Shown here in pieces: positions 20,824 to 29,854 of a stretch of DNA of 62,000 nucleotides; the stretch's first letter is position 1; every line of letters begins with the position of its first letter. Source of the DNA: Prorocentrum cordatum (lineage: Eukaryota > Sar > Dinophyceae > Prorocentrales > Prorocentraceae); assembly GCA_963575745.1 (NCBI GenBank), contig CAUYUJ010009413.1:357501-419500 (forward strand), written 5' to 3'. The position numbers and the translations under genes were made by a program. The notes under the pieces were generated by a model. That model worked only from the letters and a program-made list of their open reading frames with translations, was not told the origin of the DNA and did no database searches.

Positions 20824-21898
20824 TCAGGTCCAGGCTCTCTGAAAACCGCCCAGGAGCCCGAGCTCGTCGTTGATAAATCTGAGCCAGGTCTGGAAAAGGT
20901 TCGTCCTGAGCAAGATGGCGGGTGCGATTTCAACGGGCTCTGCCCTGGAGGTGTGGAGTCCTGTGGTGAGGCAAGCTCCTGACTTCGAGACCCCAAGGGC
21001 GACGGCGGTCTGGCGGCGTAGAAGAGTCACTTCTTACGGCGTGGTCCCGTGACTTGGGTGCCCTAGAGAATCCGAGGTTGCGCTCCCGTGCGATAGAGAG
21101 ACCGAGTCGGGTATGGCCAGGGCCCCAGATAAGATGACCCGGTTAGTGGTAACGCCCCGGAGCCCCCTAAACCAGGTTTGCCATAGCTGGTGTTTCTTCG
21201 GGTGACGGCAGTTCCGGTTAGTGGAACTGGGGCGGGGGGGGTACGGATCACTCAACCGGGTTCCATTAAACCCAGTTCTGCCAACGCCCGACCGAGCCTT
21301 GGTCATAGTCCTGGCCAACTTCCTGATGTCACGAGCCCTGAAGAGCCCCAAGGCACGGCGTCTCGCGGACTTTGAGGGCCCGACGGCGCCCCACGGAGGC
21401 GCCCATTCCGAGGTCCCTGGCGTGGCGGAGGGGCTTGATACGGATCCCCTGGTCCCAGAGGGTTTCCGCGACTGCCTTGCTGAGGTCTAGGTTGTTGGCC
21501 GAGACGACTGACTTTTCGGAAAGACGGCATCCTCGTTCGGCGAGTCTGTGGCAGAGGCCCACGATGCAATTGGGGAAGGTCTCCTTCGAGATGTCGGGGC
21601 TGCCGACCAGACGGGCCCTGATGTCATCCACCCAAGTTCTGACGGTGGGTCTGGGGACCTTTTAGTGGGCTCTCTCCAGTGCCTCGTAAAGTAAGGCCCT
21701 GGTCCATGGTGCACTCTGTCCGCGTCCTTGAAGTTTGGACATGGGCGGTGCGAGGGGCTCGCTGACCCCTACTCTTGCGGACGCCTTCAGCACTTGTAGG
21801 TGCCCCCCCCCCCCCCCTTCTGGCCCCTGTAGCAGGGCGCGGGCAGCTGCGACTGCGAGGCTTGTCACCACGAGTTCTGCTGCCGCTGCCTGCATCAC
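20824..21898 (-). pseudogene. Reverse transcriptase, C-terminal part, with in-frame stop
   Basis: Reads PWTRALLYEALERAH, then an in-frame TAA (about 21663), then RPTVRTWVDDI; VDD is the RT motif C catalytic pair. GCRLSEKSVVSA follows (motif D/E region), then RHARDLGMGASVGRRRA, a signature often seen downstream of RT in dinoflagellate LINEs. After a frame change at about 21330 come KLARTMTKARSGVGRTGFN and, in a third frame (21030-20824), LRRQTAVALGVSKSGACLTTGL. Upstream RT motifs (fingers, motif A, motif B) are missing. The copy at 21181-21256 of a repeat also present at 18285 may be an insertion. Confidence 0.82.
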
Positions 21899-22153
21899 GT
21901 CCCCGACCCCTGACCATCCGTTGCACCTTCAGCGTCTTGTGGCTGAGCTGGTCCTGCTGGTGGAGTCGGAGCTTGCTTGGGTTTGGCTTTGGGCTTGGTT
22001 GTCTTGGTGGGCTGTATCTTGGCCTTGGCCTGCTCTAGGTCAGCGAAACACTTCTTGGCGTTTGCCCCGCCGACTCCTTCCATGTCTTCAATGAACTTCA
22101 TGAGCCCATCTGGTACTGGTGGGAGCTTGACGGGTGATGCCACTTTTTCAACC

Positions 22154-22766
22154 TCATGTTCTGTCATGGGAGCGCCTCCACCCCAGCCACGAGTCGCCTC
22201 CACGCTCGCTTCCTCGGGCCTTGGCGAGCTCTTCTGTGGTGGAGTGCAGGCCGTCCTTGGTGGCGTCGATCTTGTTTTCGAGCTCGGTTACCGTCTCCAT
22301 GCGGGCCTCATGCTTCTTCTCGAGACGGCGGACCTCATGAAAGGCTGTGGTGGCTGCTGTTGCCGGTGGCTTCTGCGGTGGCGCAAACAAACCTTGCGTA
22401 TTGATGCAAGCCTCTGCGCCGATGCCCACCGTTTGTTCTGGATTGAGTCGGGCGAGGAGAAGCGTGATAATCTCTGTTATTTTCGAGGGTGTTTCCTGGT
22501 CTCTCTGACTGCCACCGCCGTTGTTGCCAGTGCCGCCATTGCCGTCCTGCCCTTGTTTGGGAGGCTGTCCGCACAGGCAGAAAGACCTTCTTGCGCGCCT
22601 TACTCGGCATCGCTCGGACGTGTGGATTTTTCGTTCGGCGAGGACCATCGAGGAGCATCCTTGAGCATTTGGCGGAAAGAACACGCACGAAACCGAAACA
22701 AACACACGGAATGGGCGTCCGAGCGATGGCGAGCTTAGTGCGAGTATATACGCAGTATTCACGACG

Positions 22767-22806
<40 letters not shown>

Positions 22807-22886
22807 TGGTAGTGCTGCTGGCAGGCCCACCAGGAGCTGCCGCCCATGACTGCGGGATCCGTCGGGAGCTGGACCAATTGGGACAT
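22154..22886 (-). pseudogene. Retroelement ORF1-like N-terminal segment (polyQ, coiled coil)
   Basis: ATG at 22886 gives MSQLVQLPTDPAVM..SSWWACQQHY, then about a dozen Gln encoded by CAG repeats (22768-22810), KRRREYC and KARKKVFLPVR. The frame stays open through an M1 insertion because element plus 4-bp duplication is 135 bp (45 codons). The next frame gives FHEVRRLEKKHEARMETV followed by a heptad-like Glu/Lys/Leu helix ending EELAKARGSE, a probable coiled coil. A third frame (22203-21895) continues with GGANAKKCFADLEQ and a Lys/Pro/Gln-rich tail. ORF1 proteins of LINEs bind RNA and trimerise through coiled coils; that role is inferred here. Confidence 0.6.
22603..22733 (+). mobile_element. 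M1 MITE, copy 4, inserted in retroelement ORF1 (TSD CTTA)
   Basis: CTCGGCATCGCTCGGACGT to GGCGTCCGAGCGATGGCGAG, flanked by CTTA at 22599-22602 and 22734-22737. Insertion interrupts the retroelement, so M1 moved after the retroelement arrived. Confidence 0.92.
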
Positions 22887-22973
22887 CCCGCGGGCGAAGC
22901 CCCAAGCCCCTGATCTGGACAGGCTACGGAGGGGTCCACAGCTAATCGCTGGTTCTCGGGTCTGCCGTTTCGC

Positions 22974-23010
22974 CTTGAGCCAAAATGGCTTGAGCCAAAA
23001 TGGCTACGGA
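22974..23010 (-). other. Tandem dinoflagellate spliced leader (full copy plus relict)
   Basis: On the minus strand 23010-22989 is an exact 22-nt dinoflagellate spliced leader (starts TCCGTAG, ends GGCTCAAG). It is joined without gap to 22988-22974, the last 15 nt of the same leader (starts CCATTTTGG). The junction is what results if a new leader is trans-spliced at the TAG acceptor formed by leader bases 5-7 of an older, genomically fixed copy. Known from retroposed dinoflagellate cDNAs; here it heads a retrotransposon. Confidence 0.95.
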
Positions 23011-23085
23011 TCTCCTCCTCCTCCTCCTCCTCCTCCTCCTCCTCCGCCTCCTCCTCCTTCTCCTCCCGCGCCCCTCCGCTCCCCT
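23000..23085. repeat. (CCT)n tract
   Basis: CCTCCTCCT run directly 5' (minus strand) of the spliced leader; the leader abuts a GGAGGAGA sequence, which may mark the insertion target. Confidence 0.85.
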
Positions 23086-23250
23086 CCCCAGGCGCGCCTC
23101 CGAGCCGCTGCTGCACCCCCCGCCTGCGGCCGTGGCGGCGGACGCGCGGCGCAGGCCTGTTGGGGGAACCCCTGCGAGCACCGAGGGGGGGCTTCCTCCC
23201 CTGGGGCCCTGGAGCCCTTCATCTGGGAATATCAAGCAGTGACGAAGCAT

Positions 23251-23407
23251 CCCGGCGTGCCTGTAGACCTGCCAAACAACCGTTTCTGGTCTGCACGAAG
23301 TGTTCTTCGAATCTGTATGGCCAGAGTCTGTCTAGTTTTATCACATCGGGTTTACGTTATTTGGGGGTTATAAAAAACATTTCGTGGTAGGACTACAGGA
23401 ATGCCGG
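23251..23407. mobile_element. M7 element, copy 2
   Basis: Left CCCGGCGTGCCTGTAGACCT and right AGGACTACAGGAATGCCGGG are near inverses. Interior AT-rich with TTTTATCACATCGG as in copy 1 (TTTTATGACATCCG). Confidence 0.8.
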
Positions 23408-23599
23408 GACGGTCGGTGGGAGCCCTAGAGCCGGCCCTTCGTGTGGGAGGAGGCCAAGGCAGCGACACCGCCACCCTCGCCTCGTGTTCCCCCTTTTGGG
23501 GCCTCCTGGGAGGCCCTCGTCGCAGCCGCCGGATTCGCCTCGAGATCCTGGACGGAGCGCACCATGGAGAGGTCCGGGGGAGTGGCGGCATTGGTGTTG

Positions 23600-23730
23600 C
23601 CCGGCGTCGCTCGGACGTGCGCAGGTTTTCCTCGGCGAGGACCCTGGAGGAGCATCCCGGACCATCTAGCAAAGCAAGCACGCTCGAAGCCGAAACATGC
23701 ACGGGAAGTGGACGTCCGAGCGACGGCAAG
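23600..23730 (+). mobile_element. M1 MITE, copy 5
   Basis: CCCGGCGTCGCTCGGACGT to ACGTCCGAGCGACGGCAAG. The A-to-G/T-to-C changes at both ends keep the terminal pairing. Flanks GTTG and GTGG (3 of 4). Confidence 0.87.
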
Positions 23731-23864
23731 GTGGTTTTGTTGCTTCCCCATTTGGGGGGGGGGGGCGCCCTGCTGGCTCTGAGGGCGGGCCCCTCCCCCC
23801 AGGCCCACGGAGGCCCAGCGCCGCGGTCTTCTCGCGTCGCACGTTTCTGAATTTGAATGGCGCC

Positions 23865-24135
23865 CTGACGATTGACGTATGCCCCCCACCCTTTTTCCCC
23901 TCCGCCTCCTCCTCCTCCTCCTCCACTTTTCCTCCTACCTCCTCCTTTACCTCCTCTACCTCCTCCTCCTCTACCCTGACGATTGACGTATGCCCCCCCC
24001 TTTTCCCCTCCGCCTCCTCCTCCTCTTCCTCCTCCTCCTCCTCCGCCTCCTCCTCTACCTCCTCCACCTCGTCTACCTCCTCTACCTCCTCTACCTCCTC
24101 CTCCTCCTCCTCCTCCTCCTCCTCCACTTCTGCGT
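23865..24135. repeat. Polypyrimidine (CCT)n tracts with a duplicated 45-bp block
   Basis: CCCTGACGATTGACGTATG followed by a C-run and CCCCTCCGCCTCC occurs twice (about 23863 and 23972), each followed by a CCT tract. This is a tandem duplication of about 110 bp. Confidence 0.75.
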
Positions 24136-24399
24136 CGGCCACTGGGCAGAGTGACTGCGCTGGAGGAAGGGCCAATGCTGGACGAACAATTGCGAATAAG
24201 GCCGCGATGCACGAGGGGAGGAGGCTGAGGAGTGGAGGCGTCGGGCGACGGCGGGAAGGAAAAGGCCCAGGGAGACACACGTACATCGTTAGAAATTTTA
24301 GGATTCCCAGTGTACTTCTGAGCGGTCGCAGCTGACCAGCTGGCACCAGACAGCGCGCCGAATCAGGTGACACCAAGACCCGAGGAGGAGGAACCGAAA

Positions 24400-24650
24400 G
24401 CGTTCCGTTGTGCTTTTGTCGGCGGCGAAGGGGCGGGTTTTCTCATAAGTTGTCTGCCTTCTGAGAAGTTGGATGAGCCTTCCCCGAGGACACACAAGTT
24501 GCGTCTCAGAAGGCGCGAGGGCTTCTGCAAAGTCCCGAGGCCTGCTGAGCAGGCCTTTTCCTTCTCAATTCCCCCCTCGCTCGCCGCCGAGAAAGGGCTT
24601 CGCCCTCTGCCGCAGGCCCCCTTTCTGGATATGATCCCACGAGATCGAGC
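24400..24650. mobile_element. M19 dispersed repeat, copy 1
   Basis: CTTCTGAGAAG, CCCCGAGGACAC, TCTCAGAAGGCGC, GCAAAGTCCC and CCTTCTCAATTCCCCCCTCG match ordered words at 42838-43012. TTCTGAGAA and TCTCAGAAGG are internal inverted words. Class unknown. Confidence 0.5.
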
Positions 24651-25088
24651 GATGTTGCTTCACTCTCTGGAGTGGGGCCCCTCTTCAGGACTTTGGAGAG
24701 CAGCGGTCAGGTCGCTGTGCCAAACTGCCGAGCCTGGCCCGAGAACCCCCTGTTTTCATCGCACGGCAACTTGTTGCACGTGTCGGAAGACAGGGTGCGG
24801 GTCAGGCCATGGGTCACGAAGTCAGAGGGGAGATATAATGGGAGGAGTAGCGTGTGGATGAGAGTGTGGGGATTGTTGGGCACGCGAGCCTTCGGATCAA
24901 GGCCTGGGGGTCTTCCTCGAAAGGCCGTGGCTGTGGCCGTGGTCAGCCCCACCCCCGCGCGTCGCTGCCGCGGCGCTCGGGCCGCTGCCGGCAGAGCGAG
25001 CGAACCTCCTCCCCCCCGTTGGGCTCCCGGGCCGCAGCCGGGCCGCCGTGGCCGCGTGGCCCCGTCCCCGTCTCCCCCCCCCCTTTTA
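24650..25088. other. Unassigned GC-rich sequence
   Basis: No gene or repeat family is recognised. Confidence 0.35.
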
Positions 25089-25648
25089 GCAGTTGCGAAG
25101 CGTCCTGCCTCGCAGTGGCAAGCGTTGCTGCGTGAATGCAGCGCTGGACGAGCAACGGTCATGGTCGAATGGCCCCGGGCTTCCCGCGGATGGCATTAGC
25201 AACCGCAGCCTGCGTTTGTGTACCGACGGCGGCCTACGGCGCAACGGCGAAGGCGCCATTGGTTTCGCTGTCTTCCACGCCTCCAGGGACGGGGACACAG
25301 GCTGGTACAAGTACACCACGGCATGGAGAGAAGGGGTGCCGGTTCAAGGGCTCGCATCGGCGTTCGAGGCCGAGGCCTTCGCACTAGAAGCGGGCTTGCG
25401 GTGGCTAGTAACTGCGCTGTTACCCTCCTAACTTTAGACCGCTGACTCTTCGGCCGGGCCATGGCCCACGCTCTGTCGAAAGAAAGAAAGAACCGCTTGT
25501 GGTTCCCACGAAATGTTCTTCGAACATGTCTGGTTTGGATTGTCTTGTTTTAACACAACGGGCTCATGTTCTAAAAACATTGATGTTGTTCTTAGAAGAT
25601 GTATTGGGTTCTGAGAGCTCTTCGTGGTAGGACTATCGGAATGCCGGG
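25089..25648. mobile_element. M7 element, copy 3, apparently split by an RNase H fragment
   Basis: The left end AGCAGTTGCGAAGCGTCC..CTCGC at 25089-25115 matches the left ends and flanks of copies 1 and 2. The rest (GGTTCCCACGAAATGTTC.. to GGACTATCGGAATGCCGGG) resumes at about 25491. The 375 bp between carry an RNase H reading frame. Either an insertion or a longer element version. Confidence 0.5.
25160..25431 (+). pseudogene. RNase H domain fragment
   Basis: Frame from about 25150 gives LCTDGGLRRNGEGAIGFAVF, the first RNase H motif (Asp, glycine-rich beta strands), then WYKYTTAWREG and SAFEAEAFALEAGLRWL with the catalytic Glu motif. After a shift near 25400 another frame continues SNCAVTLLTLDR. 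The second Asp (TD/SD) and terminal His/Asp motifs are not found, so it is 3'-truncated. The style (DGG, FEAEAxALxxGL) differs from the RNase H at 19.5-20.5 kb, implying another retroelement family. No start codon can be assigned. Confidence 0.7.
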
Positions 25649-25758
25649 ACGGTCGGTCCTTGCTCAACCCCTGGGCCCGAGATCCCTTTCTCCGTGAGGG
25701 CTTCGCCCTCTGCCGCCGGCCCCGTCTTTCCCACACCGGGGCAGGCCAGAGACTACGG

Positions 25759-25810
25759 TTGTGGAGGACGGTCCACTGAGAGGAAGCATGTCGCCAAATT
25801 GTTTCCAGCT
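25759..25810. mobile_element. M8 MITE, left-end fragment
   Basis: TTGTGGAGGACGGTCCACTG, GAGGAAGCATGTCGCCAAAT match the left 50 bp of copies at 6065 and 32145; similarity then stops. Confidence 0.6.
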
Positions 25811-25976
25811 TACTGTCGGACCGGGTTGTACGAGCGAGGTCGGTTCGGGAAGGGTACCCTCGTGTTGTTCGTGTTTGTTGGATGTTATTTTTGCATCCTG
25901 GGGGAGGGCACCCTCGAACGCTTGTCAGCTAGGCCGCTGGAGAGCCTCATGTTTAGAAGGAGGTGTTGCTGTCCTG

Positions 25977-26137
25977 CAGTGGAGGCCCGTGCCAAGAAAC
26001 ATCCTGCTTGCCTCAAGGGTGCCCTAGGATTCTTGGGGTTCGATGATTTTGCTGTGGAAGGCGCGACGTTCCCGTGCCAAAAATCCATGGATGTCCTGGG
26101 GTCTCGAGGTTGGGTTCTTGTGGACGGGCCCCCACTG
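25977..26137. mobile_element. M9 MITE, copy 1 (Tc1/mariner-like ends)
   Basis: CAGTGGAGGCCCGTGCCAAG to GGACGGGCCCCCACTG, flanked by TG (mutated TA) and TA. The copy at 42625-42799 has the same termini and clean TA flanks. CAGT ends with a TA target are typical of Tc1/mariner. No transposase. Confidence 0.82.
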
Positions 26138-26404
26138 TAGGTCCGATTGCATGTTGGGATGACGGGTCGCCGACTCGTCGCGATGTCGGAACCCCACGCG
26201 AGGACGGCCGGTAATCGTGACGTCATGTACGATGCATCGTGGACTCGCGGGCGCGAATCGGAGGTTAAGCCGGGCATGTCCCTCTACAAAGGGAATTTCC
26301 AAAATAGTTAAACAATAGTCGGGGGACAATTTATTTGACTATTTTTGAGTATATTGGGGGGTATTTTTTAAGTATTGTAGTGGCCTCCGGCCAGTGCAGC
26401 CGAT

Positions 26405-26421
26405 GCGGGGCGCTACGGATG

Positions 26422-26458
<37 letters not shown>

Positions 26459-26545
26459 GGATGAGGATGAGGATGAGGATGATGGTGATGATGATGCTGA
26501 TGATGGTGCTGATGTGTCGATGGTGATGGTGATGGTGATGGGGAG
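26405..26545 (+). repeat. (GAT)n array 4
   Basis: GATGATGAGGATGAGG and GATGGTGATGG units, plus-strand orientation as in the other GAT arrays. Confidence 0.92.
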
Positions 26546-26554
26546 GGGGATGAT

Positions 26555-26765
26555 CCCGCCGTCCCCCCTCCTCTCTCCTTGCCCCCCCTCTCTCCTGTCT
26601 CCCCCCCCTCTCTCTTCCCTCCCCCCCCTCTCCTACCCCCCCCTCTCTCCTGTCCCCCCCCCCCCCTCTCTCCTTTCCCCCCCCCCCCCTCTCTCCTGTC
26701 CCCCCCCCCTTTCTCCTGTCCCCCCCCCTCTCTCCTCTCTCCCCCCCCCTCCCCTTGCAGAGCGC
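26555..26765. repeat. CCCCCCTCTCTCCTGT minisatellite
   Basis: About nine units of TCTCTCCTGT plus a C-run of 6-12 (period about 20-24 bp). Opens Pro/Leu and Gly/Glu/Arg-rich frames. Confidence 0.9.
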
Positions 26766-27087
26766 CCATATGCAAAGCGGACCCTCCCGCCTTTCCATGC
26801 AGTTCCCGCCCCCGCCTGAGGGGAGGTGCCGAGCATTGAATTCGTCAGTTCATGGCCCCCCCTCACCCCCTTCCCCCCCCCCAAGCAGAGCTTCAGCTTA
26901 GACTTCTGAAACTCACACGCCGGATCGGCGGATTTCTTATTTTTCGCCCAAAATCCCCCTGTAGGGGGGGCAAGCCCGACCTCAATCTGACGTCATTTGC
27001 GAGGGGTCGTCGCCTCGGTGGCGTCCCGGTGCACAATTGGCCCTGACAGACACCGAGCGGTGCGCGGGCGGGAACGTTGGCTGATTT

Positions 27088-27218
27088 CTTGGCATCGCTC
27101 GGACGTGTGCATTTTTTCCTCGGCGAGGACCATGGAGGAGCATCCTGGATGACTTAGCGACGAAAGCACGCACGAAATCGACAAATACACGAGGAATGGG
27201 CGTCCGAGCGATGGCAAG
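27088..27218 (+). mobile_element. M1 MITE, copy 6
   Basis: CTTGGCATCGCTCGGACGT to GCGTCCGAGCGATGGCAAG; flanks ATTT and ATGT (3 of 4). Shares GACTTAGCGA and ACCATGGAGGAGC with copy 11, so the two form a subgroup. Confidence 0.88.
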
Positions 27219-27309
27219 ATGTGGGCAGCAAGCCTCGGCTCCCGGTGAGAACGGCACTCGTTCTCTGGGGGGGGCGACGGGCACCACGAGCGGGCGGAGG
27301 AGGATCAGG

Positions 27310-27504
27310 CCGGACGAAAAGGGGGGGATTGGGAAAGGGGGGGGGAGCTACGAAATTTGCTGCATGCATCTGGTTTCGGCCCCGCCGAGGGGCCCATTCC
27401 TCGCTGCATGGCCGCCTCCCGGCGCTGGGAGGCGCCGGGAAAATCAGCTCCGTGAGCCGAGTTTCAACCCCCCCCTTTGCTACCCCCCCCTTTCGCCCGG
27501 CCCG
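27310..27504. mobile_element. M12 element, complete copy
   Basis: CGGACGAAAAGGGGGGGATT, GAAATTTGCTGCATGCA, a hairpin-forming GGCGCTGGGAGGCGCCGGG, AAATCAGCTCCGTGAGC, then TTTGCTACCCCCCCCTTTCG and CCCGG. Long inverted termini of G-run/C-run type; no coding capacity. Confidence 0.78.
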
Positions 27505-28580
27505 AGAGGAGGTCCGTATATCGTTTTACCGATCCCCATCCCTATCCCCGTCCCCTTCGAGGCCCCCACCAAATTACCCCCCCCCAGTTGGGGATACACT
27601 CCTCGAAACCCGAAGGGGACGACCTATGTCCCCATCTAGGGGGGTAAATCGGCCAGTGGGGCCCAGGCCACGGCGCTGGGGATGGGGATCGGTTAAAAGT
27701 TAAACGATACTCAGGAGGAGGAGGAGGAGGAGCAGGAGGAGGAGGAGCATGCGAGGGAAAAGTGTTCGTGGAATGATAACGGATTCTGCCTAATGTGATC
27801 GTATTGGCCATTTTGCGCTGCAGCCTCGGCTGCTGCCATGCTATCGCAAATGCGTGGTCGTGGACCTCGTTCGTCCTCCCCCCGCTGGGCTCCCGGGCCT
27901 TAGCTGGGCCTCAGAACCCACCTTTGGCCTCCCTGGCCTCCCTGACCCGTGCCCCTCACCTGCGGTCCCTTGCCTCATCTGGAGTTTAGAGCCCACTCCA
28001 TGGCCTCCCTGGCCTCCTTGGCCCCTTTTCGCACTCTGGCTGGTCGCCCAAGCCAATAGTGGGAATATCACTCGACACACGGACACCTTCCATACATGCC
28101 GTGGAGTGTACAGTGGTTCTGGGACAGCTCAATAGCAAGAGCATGACTTTCGTCTTCAGTAAGTGCTGGTTCAGCAACTCATATACGCCGCTAGATGCAT
28201 ATCAAGCTGTGGCCGCCAGCGCAAGATGCGCCCATCTGAGATATATGAATCATCGATACACCATCCTAGAACACAGCAAAAGGCGAAGCCAAAAGGTACC
28301 GATACCGCTACTCCCTGTCCAGCGGTGGCGACGAAGGCCTCCCAGGAGGCCCAGGAAGGGGAAAACGAGGCAGGGGCAGAGAGCCTGGGCATGCTTCTGC
28401 CCACTTGTCTCGACCAACGGGGGGCCCTGGCCATGGAGAGCTGTAGCGGGGACGCGCCACCCTCCGCGCGGGACGGCGCGGCACCGCCCTTCTGCGGAGC
28501 CTGGGCCCACGGTCGGCCCAGTTAGGACCGGCTCATGCCTCGAATCGACTCTGGGTCTGCAAGGGTGTGTGTCAGAGGGC
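27505..28580. other. Unassigned sequence with a short (GGA)n tract
   Basis: GAGGAGGAGGAGGAGC at 27715-27750; GGCCTCCCTGGCCTCC words at 27920-28025. Open frames on both strands carry no recognised motif. Confidence 0.4.
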
Positions 28581-28585
28581 AGGGT

Positions 28586-28728
28586 TGGGCCTAAAGGCTG
28601 TTTCCCCTGGATTTCGGCGGCAGTGTTTTGTTTTTCGTTTCGGTAGGGAGGTACAGGGAAAACAGATGGGGCAAAACGAAGCATAGAACGAAAACAAGAC
28701 GAGCAGCAACGTTTAGGTCCAGCCCTGC
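28586..28728. mobile_element. M3-like MITE, diverged
   Basis: Left GGGCCTAAAGGCTGTTT, interior TTTTGTTTTTCGTTTCGG and ACGAAAACAAGACGAGC, right AACGTTTAGGTCCAGCCC. The right end matches M3 (47894, 54095 and 54639) better than the left. Confidence 0.6.
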
Positions 28729-28869
28729 TAGTGGGGGAAATGGCACCCGTACCACTACCCTTCGCCCGGTTTCTCCTCTTCAAGCCTCCTGGGAGGCCCG
28801 CGTCGCCCCCGCCGAATTCGCCTCGCATCCTGGTCAGAACGCACTCCGGGAGAGGTCCAGGAAGTAGCG

Positions 28870-29112
28870 GTATTGGTACCTTTTGGTCTCCCTATATTGT
28901 GTCGGCTCGGCTGCGTCACCGTCGGTTGTGTTCGGTTGGTTTGATTGGTCGATCGTGGTATCGTTTTGTCGGTTGCGGCCCATTGGTTTCCGTCGCGCCG
29001 TTTCGGCTTGCGTCGCTTGCGACCTGTCGGTTTCAGTCGAGTTGTGCTTCGCTGTCGCTTCAGTAGTGTTTTCGGTCGTGCTGTCGCCCGATGTCGTCAT
29101 TGTTTCACAATT
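28870..29112. other. T/G-rich plus-strand stretch
   Basis: Words such as GTCGGTT, TTCGGTTGG, CGTTTCGGCTTGCGTCGCTT recur without fixed period. No gene recognised. Confidence 0.35.
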
Positions 29113-29275
29113 GTTAACGGTGACTCCCCGAGGTCTCGACCCATTCACCGGAACTGGGTGTTCATCATCCCGAGTAGTTTTTGGGCGGTCCCGAGGCCCG
29201 GCGCGGGCCCCAGAAGGCCAGAAGCAGCCACTAACAATTGTCCGCCGGGACGTTTTCACGACGCGAGGGGGTCGC
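29113..29275. mobile_element. M11 dispersed repeat
   Basis: CCCGAGGTCTCGACCCATTC, GGTCCCGAGGCCCGGCGCGG, CCAGAAGGCCAGAAG and TTTTCACGACGCGAGGGGGTC; parallels 18825-18965 word for word. Confidence 0.65.
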
Positions 29276-29854
29276 GGACGGCCTTGGTCGACTGAATACC
29301 ATTGGGGTGGTGCTGACCTGCCTCTCGTGCTTGCGTCACCGAGCGTGGCCCGCCGCAGTGGCAGGCGCGAGGCGGACTGCATGTCCGACGTGCGCAGCCT
29401 GCTGAAGCTGGCGCGCTTAGGCAGCTCGGCCACAGGACTGGCTGGGCAGGTGGTAGGAGGGGGCGCGATGCAGACAGGGTGCCATGAAGGAAACGGTTCC
29501 CTGTGGTCCGTCGCCGATCAGCCCGGGACTGTCAGAAAACGATTCAGGATTGAAAGTTGGTCCCTGGGAAGGACCATGGGGTCCAGGACCAGTTTCCGTC
29601 AGGATCCGTGTGATCCATACCAAGCGATGCGGACAACGCCGCAGGGAGGCGTGGACGTGCTCCCACACGCCTGGTCCCAGTACGCAGGCATTCGCACCGA
29701 AGTTGGGCGGGGGTCGGGGTCGCGGCAGCAGGAAGATGAGGAGGAGGGCGGCATGGAGGATAATGAGGAGGCAGGAAAGGGAAAGCGGGAGGGGGTGCGG
29801 GGGGGGGATGGATGCGGGATCGAGGAAGAGGATGAGTAGGGGGAAAGAGCGTGG

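Larger units (their letters stand above)
18969..23010 (-). mobile_element. Degenerate dinoflagellate non-LTR retrotransposon headed by a spliced leader
   Basis: A 4.0-kb minus-strand unit holding, in order from the 5' end: tandem spliced leader, about 87-nt leader sequence, an ATG-led ORF1-like segment with polyglutamine and coiled coil, the C-terminal part of a reverse transcriptase, a CCHC zinc segment, RNase H and a C-terminal zinc segment. Domain order and motifs match the LINE-type elements common in dinoflagellates. Endonuclease and RT fingers/palm motif A are absent, so the copy is probably internally deleted. Reading frame changes at least six times, and an in-frame TAA interrupts the RT, so it is dead. 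An M1 MITE (22603-22733) sits in the ORF1 part. No poly(A) tail or target-site duplication was found at either end. Confidence 0.85.
26264..26984 (+). mobile_element. M2 MITE, copy 2, split by a 550-bp insertion
   Basis: Left part 26264-26380 (GTTAAGCCGGGCATGTCCC.. to TTGGGGGGTATTTTTTAAG) and right part about 26930-26984 (ATTTCTTATTTTTCGCCC, CCCCCTGTAGGGGG, AAGCCCGACC) together make one complete M2 in register with copy 1. The interval 26385-26930 holds a (GAT)n array and a CCCCTCTCTCCTGT minisatellite. Confidence 0.75.

Noticed and set aside
22914-22934. A further spliced-leader-like TCCGTAGCC on the minus strand (near 22932)
   Set aside because: Only nine bases match and the following bases differ from the leader; may be chance or a much older relict, so it was not annotated.
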